Shown here piece by piece: positions 1 through 5,011 of a stretch of DNA of 5,011 nt. The stretch covers positions 1 through 5,011 of the forward strand of contig JBJXGH010000189.1 of the NCBI GenBank assembly GCA_046153685.1. The letters are read 5' to 3'. Both the position numbers and the translations under genes were made by a program. This DNA comes from CAMAPP01 sp046153685 (GTDB lineage: Bacteria; Pseudomonadota; Alphaproteobacteria; CADEGL01). Under the pieces are notes generated by a model. It saw only the letters and a list, made by a program, of their open reading frames with translations. It did not search any database and was not told where the DNA came from. The first letter of the stretch is position 1, and each line of letters opens with the position of its first letter.

Positions 1-888
1 GGTCGTCATCTGTATTACCAAGTCGAAACTCTTATCTTCGGGCGGGCGGTTGAGCGCGCGATGCGGCCCGAGCGAATTATCGTCGGTTGCGCGGATGCGG
101 GGAGTCCGCTGCCGGCTGCGTACTGGGAATTTCTGTGCCGTTTCGACTGTCCGGTTCTGCCTATGCGCTACGAGAGCGCGGAATTGACGAAGATCTCAAT
201 CAATTTCTGCCTAATCGGTAGCCTGAGCGCGGCAAATGTACTTGCCGAATTGTGTGAGGCGATCGGAGCGGATTGGAGCGAGATCGTTCCGGCGTTGCAT
301 CTCGACGGTCGAATTGGTCCGGCGGCCTATCTCAAGCCCGGCCTTGGCCTTTCCGGAGGTAATCTCGAGCGGGACATGGCGACGGTCGAAGCCTTGGCCC
401 GCGAGCACGGAACCGATACCCGACTGGTGTCTGCGTGGGGCGAGGGAAGTCGAATCAGGAAGGACTGGGCGTATCGCATTCTTCGCCAAGAGGTTCTATC
501 AAGAAAGCCGAATGCATCGATCGGCGTGCTCGGTCTTGCATATAAGGAAAACACCCACAGCACCAAGAATTCGCCCGCTTTGGCTTTGCTGGCTCACCGG
601 GATTTGCGCCATGTGCGCGTGTTCGATCCTGTCGTGTCGGCCGCCATCGTGCCTCATGCGATACAAGCGGCGAATGCGCTTGATGCCCTCCAGGGTGCTG
701 ACGCCGTGGCCGTCATGACGCCTTGGCCGGCCTTCCGGGTAATTGCACCTTCGGATATAGCGCGTGCGATGGCGGGTAGGATCTTGCTTGACCCTTATGC
801 GCTATTTGATTCTGCGGATATCGCCGCGGCGGGCCTCGATCGCTTTGTATTGGGGCGGCCGCCTGAGCGTGCCACGAAAGGGGCATAG
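1..888 (+). CDS. Nucleotide-sugar dehydrogenase (UDP-glucose/GDP-mannose dehydrogenase family), C-terminal part, catalytic Cys replaced
   Basis: The frame is open from base 1, so the gene starts outside the window; 295 residues are visible and the ATG at 61 is internal. The N-terminal Rossmann domain is missing. The central helical domain (about window residues 56-130) keeps the family Lys64 and Asn68 (ELTKISIN) and Asp125. The C-terminal UDP-binding domain begins near residue 174 (IGVLGLAYKENT) and includes the ADAVAVMTPW segment. Family members oxidise an NDP-hexose C6 alcohol to the acid through a Cys thiohemiacetal. Here the GYGGSCFPKD-type motif reads GLSGGNLERD, with Asn121 at the Cys position and no Cys downstream. 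The second Glu of the PEFLRE-type motif appears to be Phe13, and the DGRN-type motif near the C-terminus is DPYA (264-267). Family membership is secure. Full acid-forming activity is doubtful; it may stop at the aldehyde, act on another substrate, or be inactive. The stop lies two bases before the next ATG, so co-transcription is likely. Confidence 0.9.
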   Translation, partial: GRHLYYQVETLIFGRAVERAMRPERIIVGCADAGSPLPAAYWEFLCRFDCPVLPMRYESAELTKISINFCLIGSLSAANVLAELCEAIGADWSEIVPALHLDGRIGPAAYLKPGLGLSGGNLERDMATVEALAREHGTDTRLVSAWGEGSRIRKDWAYRILRQEVLSRKPNASIGVLGLAYKENTHSTKNSPALALLAHRDLRHVRVFDPVVSAAIVPHAIQAANALDALQGADAVAVMTPWPAFRVIAPSDIARAMAGRILLDPYALFDSADIAAAGLDRFVLGRPPERATKGA

Positions 889-890
889 AA

Positions 891-1766
891 ATGTTGCGGC
901 ATTTGCGGGCGCGGCCCGAGAACCCAGAGCGCGTGGTGATTCTTGGAAGCGGCGGCTTTGTCGGTGGAGCCATCGCCAACAGACTTGCGGCCGAGGGACG
1001 TCGGGTTCTTCGATTGGGACGGGCCGATTTCGACCTCCTCTCCGATCGCGCGTCTGACCGCCTGGCGGACTGCTTGCGCGATGACGACTCGCTCGTGATG
1101 GTGTCTGCCTTGGCGCCATGTCGGACACCATCGCAATTGTCCGCGAATATAAGGATGGCGGAAGCGGTGGCTTCCGCGCTTGAGCGGCGCGGTGTCGCAC
1201 ATGTGGTCTATATCAGCTCCGATGCCGTTTATGCCGACAGTGATCGTCCATTGAGCGAACGCTCATGCGCAGAACCGGCATCCCTTCATGGCGTTATGCA
1301 TCTGGCGCGCGAGATCGTGATGAGGGTTGTCGCGCGCGAGACACCCTTGGCTATTCTCAGGCCCACGCTAATTTTTGGATCCGGCGATCCGCATAACGGC
1401 TATGGGCCGAACCAATTCCGTAGGTTGGCCGCCAAGGGCGACCCAATCGTGTTGTTTGGCGAGGGTGAGGAGCTGCGCGACCACATTTGGATAGGCGATG
1501 TTGCCGAAATTGCTTGTCGCGTGCTTTTCCATCGCAGCGCTGGAATTCTCAATCTCGCGACAGGGCATGTCGTCACATTTCTGGAAATCGCCGAGGCTGT
1601 GTCAAAGCAGTTTGGATCTACGGCTCCGATCCAGAGGTGCCCGCGTGCGGGGCCGGCGCCGCACGGCGGATATCGTGCGTTCGACATTGCGGCTACCAAG
1701 GCTGCGTTCCCTGACTTTGCCTATAAAACCTTTGCCGAGGGCCTTGACCGCTCGCGTGAGAATTGA
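891..1766 (+). CDS. Extended SDR, NAD-dependent epimerase/dehydratase family, with atypical active site
   Basis: This 291-residue protein is near the usual length for nucleotide-sugar epimerases, dehydratases and reductases (about 300). A Rossmann nucleotide-binding loop is visible at residues 17-26 (ILGSGGFVGG). The central strand ends in ISSDAVY (108-114), the usual S-x-D-x-V-Y signature. A substrate-side segment RPTLIFGSGDP (157-167) and HIWIGDVAEI (198-207) match the conserved RP...YGP and H/V-x-D-V-A blocks of the family. The catalytic YxxxK motif should lie near 133-137, but the segment reads SLHGVMHLARE, giving His133 and His137 in place of Tyr and Lys. Classical proton relay is therefore unlikely in its usual form. 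The start is supported by AAGGGG at 878-883, seven bases before the ATG. It probably modifies a sugar intermediate made by its neighbours; substrate and reaction cannot be read from the sequence. A reductase, epimerase or non-catalytic binding role are all possible. Confidence 0.88.
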   Translation: MLRHLRARPENPERVVILGSGGFVGGAIANRLAAEGRRVLRLGRADFDLLSDRASDRLADCLRDDDSLVMVSALAPCRTPSQLSANIRMAEAVASALERRGVAHVVYISSDAVYADSDRPLSERSCAEPASLHGVMHLAREIVMRVVARETPLAILRPTLIFGSGDPHNGYGPNQFRRLAAKGDPIVLFGEGEELRDHIWIGDVAEIACRVLFHRSAGILNLATGHVVTFLEIAEAVSKQFGSTAPIQRCPRAGPAPHGGYRAFDIAATKAAFPDFAYKTFAEGLDRSREN

Positions 1767-1867
1767 ACTGGCCGCTTGCAAGCCATAGATACACGGGAAT
1801 AGCGCACAATGTTTCGGCGCGGCGATGGGCAGACGGAGCGCGAGTGCCGGACGCGAATGGAGTGCAT
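1767..1867 (+). other. 101-base gap before the transketolase pair, holding a possible 20-codon leader ORF
   Basis: This is the only sizeable gap inside the cluster before 4835. It contains a short ORF from ATG 1809 to TGA 1869-1871 (20 codons, rich in Arg and Glu) whose stop overlaps the chosen ATG at 1868 in an ATGA arrangement. A perfect 10-base palindrome, GCTTGCAAGC, lies at 1774-1783. No convincing -35/-10 pair was found; TTGAAC at 1763 with TAGATA at 1786 is a poor match. The short ORF has no clear Shine-Dalgarno site and may be chance. Confidence 0.3.
1859..1862 (+). promoter_or_regulatory. Shine-Dalgarno site GGAG choosing the 1868 start
   Basis: GGAG lies five bases before ATG 1868. 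It supports this start for the transketolase N-terminal subunit over the longer TTG start at 1763, which would add 35 residues with no resemblance to the family. GTG 1844 is a possible second choice because GGAG also lies shortly before it. Confidence 0.65.
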
Positions 1868-2698
1868 ATGATCGTTCCTGCGGGCCAAAATGCGATATGT
1901 GTCGAGGCGGCGAAGGCGCGCTGCCGGAAGTTTCGGCGGCGCATTCTCGAGGTGACCAAATTGGTGCAGGCCTTGCACCTCGGCGGCGCCTATTCCTGCG
2001 TCGAGATCGTGGATACGATCTATTTCGCGCTGATGCGACGCGATTCGGATGGCAGATCGCCCGACACTTTCCTTCTGTCAAAGGGGCATGGCTGCATGAT
2101 CCAGTACGCCGTGCTCGAGGAACTTGGAATCCTGCCGAGAAGCGAGCTGGATCAATTTTGCAAGGGAGGTGGAATTCTCGGCGTACATCCCGATTATCAA
2201 AATCCAGGAATTGAGGCATCCACCGGCGCCCTCGGTCACGGCCTAGCGATGGCGGTCGGAATGGCTTATGCGGAGAAGGCAAAGGGCCGGGATGGTATCG
2301 TGTATTGCGTGCTGAGCGATGGCGAGGCGCAGGAGGGATCGGTTTGGGAGGCGACCTTGATGGCGTCGTCGCTGGGGCTCGGCAATCTTGTTGTCTTTAT
2401 GGACAACAATGATTTTCAAAGCCTTGAGCGGACAAGCAAGTCCCATCCCAGTTTTTATCCGGTGGTTGAGAAATTTCGTGCCTTCGGCTGGGAGAGCCAC
2501 GAGGTTCCCGGTCACGATTCGCAGGCGATATATGACGCGGTCGTTTCTCGGGAGGGAAATCGACCACTGATGGTCGTTTGCCGTACCGTCAAGGGTAAGG
2601 GCGTGAGTTACATGGAAAACGTGGCGATATGGCACTATCGCTCGCCGTCGCCGGCGGAGTACGAGTTGGCGATGACGGAGTTGGCGGACCCGTCATGA
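1868..2698 (+). CDS. Transketolase-like protein, N-terminal (thiamine diphosphate-binding) subunit
   Basis: The 276-residue protein matches the N-terminal half of transketolase as found in split two-subunit forms (about 270-280 residues). Visible landmarks are HLGG (37-40), SKGHG (71-75), GVHPDYQNPGIEASTGALGHG (105-125), the ThDP/metal-binding stretch SDGEAQEGSVWEA (150-162) ending near DNND (179-182), and KGKGVSYMEN (242-251) followed by WHYRSP (255-260). The His residues that line the transketolase active site, at HLGG, GHG, VHP and WH, are all present. The enzyme class moves a two-carbon ketol unit from a ketose donor to an aldehyde acceptor in the cytoplasm. The start at 1868 is set by GGAG and by fit to the family. 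The stop overlaps the next start by four bases (ATGA), so both halves are probably made together as one complex. In this cluster it is more likely a sugar-modifying enzyme than the housekeeping pentose-phosphate transketolase. Confidence 0.93.
   Translation: MIVPAGQNAICVEAAKARCRKFRRRILEVTKLVQALHLGGAYSCVEIVDTIYFALMRRDSDGRSPDTFLLSKGHGCMIQYAVLEELGILPRSELDQFCKGGGILGVHPDYQNPGIEASTGALGHGLAMAVGMAYAEKAKGRDGIVYCVLSDGEAQEGSVWEATLMASSLGLGNLVVFMDNNDFQSLERTSKSHPSFYPVVEKFRAFGWESHEVPGHDSQAIYDAVVSREGNRPLMVVCRTVKGKGVSYMENVAIWHYRSPSPAEYELAMTELADPS
2683..2688 (+). promoter_or_regulatory. Shine-Dalgarno-like GGCGGA for the transketolase C-terminal subunit
   Basis: GGCGGA sits six bases before ATG 2695, inside the end of the upstream gene. 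It favours 2695 over the in-frame upstream ATG at 2629, which would add 22 non-family residues and overlap the N-terminal subunit gene by 70 bases. Confidence 0.55.
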
Positions 2699-3621
2699 GA
2701 AACCGCTTTGCCGAAACTCTCTACCAGTGCGCGCTCGAAAATCCCGAAATCTATGTCGTCGTAGCCGACATCTCGCCCGCCGGGAGTATGGCTAAATTTC
2801 GGGAACAGCACCCTTCCCGTTTCTTGAATGTGGGTGTAGCCGAGCAGACGATGATCGGCATTTGTGCCGGCCTATCCCTCAAGGGTTGTCAGCCCTTCGC
2901 GTACACGATCGCCAATTTTTCTCTCTATCGGCCGTTCGAAATGGTGCGGAACGATCTGTGCTACCAGAATCTTCCCGTGACGGTCGTGGGGATGGGCGCT
3001 GGGGTTGTTTACTCAACCCTTGGCAGCACCCATCACACCCAGGAAGACGTGGCCGTGGCCAGCGCCATACCGAATCTGCGCGTTTTGTCCCCATGCGACC
3101 CGCTTGAGACAAACGAGGCCACCCGCTATTGCGCCTTCCAGAAAGAAGGCCCCGTCTATCTTCGGTTGGGTAAGACGGGCGAGCCGAACCTCACGGAAGG
3201 CGCGCTCGAGCCATTTTCATTTGGCCGAATTCGCCGCATCCGGGCTGGCCGCGATACCGCGATTCTCGGCTATGGTCCGATTCTGCGGATGGGTGCGGCG
3301 ATCGCGGAGCGGCTGGAGCGCGAGCGTGGCGAATCGGTATCCTTGGTGTCGGTGCATACCATCAAGCCTTTGGACCAGGCCGGGATCGCGGCGATCATCG
3401 GGTCCCACCGGCGCGTCGTTGTAATCGAGGAGAACGTTCCCCATGGCGGCCTTGGTTCCCGCGTGAAGGAGATCGCCTGGGACATGAAGGCGCGAGCGGA
3501 TGTCCAATGCTTTTCCCTTCGCGACGAGTTCATCCACTATTACGGCGAGCACGAGGAGCTTCTGCGCCTGCATGGCCTGGACGAGGCGCGCATCTACGCG
3601 GCGATCACCGGCAGTCCATGA
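2695..3621 (+). CDS. Transketolase-like protein, C-terminal (pyrimidine-binding) subunit
   Basis: The 308-residue protein corresponds to the pyrimidine-binding and C-terminal domains of transketolase. The ThDP-activating Glu is visible at residue 50 in NVGVAEQ. Other landmarks are RPFEMVRNDL (79-88), the paired His113/His114 of GSTHHTQED (110-118), PNLRVLSPCDP (126-136), PVYLRLGKTGEP (153-164) with a candidate phosphate-contact Arg157, and a C-terminal domain from about 185 that includes IEENVPHGGLGS (245-256). Pyruvate dehydrogenase E1-beta and DXP synthase share this fold, but the split order, the GSTHHTQED motif and the partner gene favour transketolase. It should assemble with the upstream product so that the cofactor sits between the two chains. 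It overlaps both neighbours by four bases (ATGA), which indicates translational coupling with the aminotransferase as well. Confidence 0.93.
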   Translation: MRNRFAETLYQCALENPEIYVVVADISPAGSMAKFREQHPSRFLNVGVAEQTMIGICAGLSLKGCQPFAYTIANFSLYRPFEMVRNDLCYQNLPVTVVGMGAGVVYSTLGSTHHTQEDVAVASAIPNLRVLSPCDPLETNEATRYCAFQKEGPVYLRLGKTGEPNLTEGALEPFSFGRIRRIRAGRDTAILGYGPILRMGAAIAERLERERGESVSLVSVHTIKPLDQAGIAAIIGSHRRVVVIEENVPHGGLGSRVKEIAWDMKARADVQCFSLRDEFIHYYGEHEELLRLHGLDEARIYAAITGSP

Positions 3622-4835
3622 AGACGGACGCGCTTAAAAAACTCGCCAAGAACGGTGGTTCGCGCGTTCGTCCGGCAGCCATGCCGGCGCGGCTTGCCTT
3701 CGGCGAGGCCGAATACGCGGCGATCGGCGAAGTCTATCGCCATTACCGCGAGCGGCGGACGGACCCCGGATATCAGGGCCACTTCGAGGCGCGTTACTGC
3801 AAGGCCTTCGTTGACTTCATGGGCGGCGGCCATGCCGATGCGGTCGCAACGGGAACCAGTGCCCTCTATGTGGCGCTGGCCGCGTTGTCGCTGCCGGAAG
3901 GAAGCGAGGTGTTGCTCTCGCCGATCACCGACCCGGGTTGCGTTAGCGCGATCATCCTCAACCGCCTCGTGCCACGCCTCATGGACGCGCGGCCTGGGGC
4001 TTACAATGTCGGGGTCGAGCAATTCGTCGCGCGCATCACGCCGGCGACTCGCGTGGCCGTCGTGGTCCACAGCGCGGGCCAACCCGCACCGATCGCCGAG
4101 ATCGCCGCCGAGGCCCGCAAGCGGGCGATCCGCGTGATCGAGGATTGTTCGCAGGCCCATGGCGCGCGCGTCGAAGGCCGGCCGGTGGGGACATTCGGCG
4201 ATATCGCCGCGTTCTCGACGATGTACCGCAAGGCCCATATGACCGGTGCGAGCGGCGGAGTCGTCTATACGCAAGACCTCGACCTCTTTCGATTGGCGCT
4301 TGCCCATGCCGACCGGGGAAAGCCGCGCTGGCGCGAGGATTTCGACGACCGCGATCCCTCCGGCTATCTCTTCCCGGCCCTCAATCACCACACGGACGAA
4401 ATATCGTGCGCAATCGGTGAGGCGTCCCTTGCGCGCCTTCCCGAGACCATCGCGAGACGTTTGCGCTTCGTGTCGGGCCTCGACGGTCTCTACAAACGCT
4501 CCAACCATTGTCGCCCGATCGGGTGGAGCGCGGGGGATTCTCCGTTCATTTATCCGATCTTCGTGAACACGGAAGGGCTGGCGTGCACGGTGAGGGATGT
4601 CGCCGAGGCCGTGCGGATCGAAGGTATCGATCTTAACCCCAGCTACGCCTATCTGGTCGCCGATTGGGCGTGGGCGAAGCGTTATCTCGCGGATGCTTTC
4701 GCGTGCCCGAATGCGAGGGCAGCCCGTGACTCGTCCTTCTGCCTTTATCTCAACGAGAACTATGGCGAGCGGGAAGTCGAAGACGCCATTGCCGCGATCC
4801 TCAAGGTCGAACGCGCCTATAGCCTTGTGGGCTGA
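3618..4835 (+). CDS. DegT/DnrJ/EryC1/StrS family PLP-dependent sugar aminotransferase
   Basis: The 405-residue protein is within the usual family range (360-430). Fold type I PLP landmarks appear in order: ATGTSALYVALAAL (77-90) for phosphate binding, VIEDCSQAHGA (173-183) with Asp176 for the pyridine nitrogen, and FSTMYRKAHMTGASGG (199-214) with Lys205 as the Schiff-base lysine. Lys rather than His at this position argues for an aminotransferase and against the RfbH-type 3-dehydratase branch. The usual TGEGG is TGASGG here. NHHTDEISCAIG (257-268) replaces the common GYNYR-type block. Family members transfer the amino group of Glu or Gln to a keto (sometimes aldehyde) carbon of an NDP-sugar. 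The ATG overlaps the upstream stop (ATGA) and has no strong Shine-Dalgarno site, so translation probably depends on coupling. An upstream in-frame start at 3507 would overlap the previous gene by 115 bases and is unlikely. The sugar position aminated is unknown. Confidence 0.93.
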   Translation: MKTDALKKLAKNGGSRVRPAAMPARLAFGEAEYAAIGEVYRHYRERRTDPGYQGHFEARYCKAFVDFMGGGHADAVATGTSALYVALAALSLPEGSEVLLSPITDPGCVSAIILNRLVPRLMDARPGAYNVGVEQFVARITPATRVAVVVHSAGQPAPIAEIAAEARKRAIRVIEDCSQAHGARVEGRPVGTFGDIAAFSTMYRKAHMTGASGGVVYTQDLDLFRLALAHADRGKPRWREDFDDRDPSGYLFPALNHHTDEISCAIGEASLARLPETIARRLRFVSGLDGLYKRSNHCRPIGWSAGDSPFIYPIFVNTEGLACTVRDVAEAVRIEGIDLNPSYAYLVADWAWAKRYLADAFACPNARAARDSSFCLYLNENYGEREVEDAIAAILKVERAYSLVG

Positions 4836-4853
4836 TGAGCGAGAGCGGCGCCA

Positions 4854-4921
4854 CGGCCGGTTTTCCCTGCGGTCCGGCGTGCATCACTATTCACCGCCGG
4901 CGGTGCTAGGGTGACCGGCCG
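4854..4921. repeat. Nested GC-rich inverted repeats in the gap after the aminotransferase gene
   Basis: CGGCCGGT at 4854-4861 is the exact reverse complement of ACCGGCCG at 4914-4921. Within it, CCCT (4865-4868) can pair with AGGG (4908-4911), and CCGGCG (4874-4879) with CGCCGG (4895-4900) around a 15-base loop. The structure could be a transcript hairpin between the operon body and the next gene. No T-run follows it, so it is not a standard intrinsic terminator. GC-rich sequence makes such pairing fairly likely by chance. Confidence 0.4.
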
Positions 4922-4937
4922 ATATTGCCGCGCCGCG

Positions 4938-4953
4938 CGGCCTCTCCGGGCCG
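4938..4953 (+). promoter_or_regulatory. Small hairpin at the ribosome-binding region of the last gene
   Basis: CGGCC (4938-4942) can pair with GGCCG (4949-4953) around a six-base loop. The right arm touches the GGAA at 4953-4956, the only Shine-Dalgarno candidate for the gene beginning at 4958 or 4964, so it could lower initiation. The stem is only five base pairs and the evidence is weak. Confidence 0.2.
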
Positions 4954-4957
4954 GAAA

Positions 4958-5011
4958 ATGGCTGTGAGCGCTTCGAAACCTGCCCGTGTCATCATCGCCG
5001 CGTGGGGCGAG
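4958..5011 (+). CDS. Start of an unidentified protein, cut by the right edge
   Basis: An open frame begins at ATG 4958 and continues to the last base, giving 18 residues (MAVSASKPARVIIAAWGE). GTG 4964 is an equally possible start, because GGA at 4953-4955 is only three bases from the ATG but nine from the GTG. The RVIIAAWGE stretch looks like a first beta-strand of an alpha/beta enzyme. From memory, similar openings occur in uncharacterised or glycosyltransferase-like proteins of bacterial polysaccharide clusters, but too little is visible to assign a family. It is separated from the aminotransferase gene by 122 bases, so it may be less tightly coupled than the genes before it. Confidence 0.5.
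   Translation, partial: MAVSASKPARVIIAAWGE

Noticed and set aside
61..888. ATG 61 as the true start of the dehydrogenase
   Set aside because: The frame is open to base 1, and the upstream residues (VETLIFGRAVERAM) align with the PEFLREG-type motif of the family, so the gene continues to the left.
199..888. Dehydrogenase as a decayed pseudogene
   Set aside because: The frame is uninterrupted for 295 codons, and first-step residues (Lys64, Asn68, Asp125) remain, so functional divergence fits better than decay.
1763..1791. Promoter of the -35/-10 type (TTGAAC, 17 bases, TAGATA)
   Set aside because: The match is about four of six and three of six bases, which is at chance level and overlaps the SDR stop.
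1763..1867. TTG start at 1763 for the transketolase N-terminal subunit
   Set aside because: The 35 added residues do not resemble the family, and GGAG sits at good spacing before ATG 1868.
1602..2282. Antisense open frame of 226 codons across the SDR/transketolase junction
   Set aside because: The product is Arg/Pro/Ser-rich and low in complexity, has no motif, and spans two well-supported genes on the other strand.
3594..4508. Antisense open frame of 304 codons opposite the aminotransferase gene
   Set aside because: It lies fully opposite a gene with clear family motifs. Its translation is rich in Arg, Asp, Ala and His with no recognisable domain, as expected for a shadow frame in GC-rich coding DNA.
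4854..4921. Rho-independent terminator
   Set aside because: The loop is 52 bases and no T-run follows the right arm.

Overview
The window is one strand of a densely packed gene cluster, and every supportable gene is on the + strand. The genes look like a set for making an unusual nucleotide-activated sugar for a surface polysaccharide (O-antigen, capsule or glycan). GC content is moderate to high, codon use is GC-rich, Shine-Dalgarno sites are purine-rich and several junctions are ATGA overlaps. Together with the protein style this suggests a proteobacterium, most likely an alphaproteobacterium of the Rhodospirillales/Hyphomicrobiales kind. That placement is an inference; no taxonomic marker is present.

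Layout. Positions 1-888 hold the C-terminal part of a UDP-glucose/GDP-mannose dehydrogenase family protein, cut by the left edge. Positions 891-1766 encode an extended short-chain dehydrogenase/reductase (SDR, NAD-dependent epimerase/dehydratase family). After a gap of about 100 bases, 1868-2698 and 2695-3621 encode the N- and C-terminal halves of a split, thiamine-diphosphate-dependent transketolase-like enzyme. Positions 3618-4835 encode a PLP-dependent DegT/DnrJ/EryC1/StrS sugar aminotransferase. A 122-base gap with GC-rich inverted repeats follows, and a further gene begins near 4958 and runs off the right edge.

The enzyme chemistry is the main interest. The dehydrogenase has Asn where the catalytic Cys of UDP-glucose dehydrogenases should be, and the Glu linked to thioester hydrolysis also appears changed. 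The SDR has His-x-x-x-His where Tyr-x-x-x-Lys is expected. The transketolase pair and the aminotransferase keep their key residues. One coherent reading, which is inference, is that the dehydrogenase stops at a sugar aldehyde. The transketolase would then add a two-carbon ketol unit to it, and the aminotransferase would aminate the resulting ketone, giving a chain-extended or branched amino sugar. An alternative is direct amination of the aldehyde, with the transketolase supplying a separate ketose building block.

I saw no RNA genes, CRISPR array, insertion sequence, attachment site or convincing promoter. Alignments to family motifs were made by eye and from memory.
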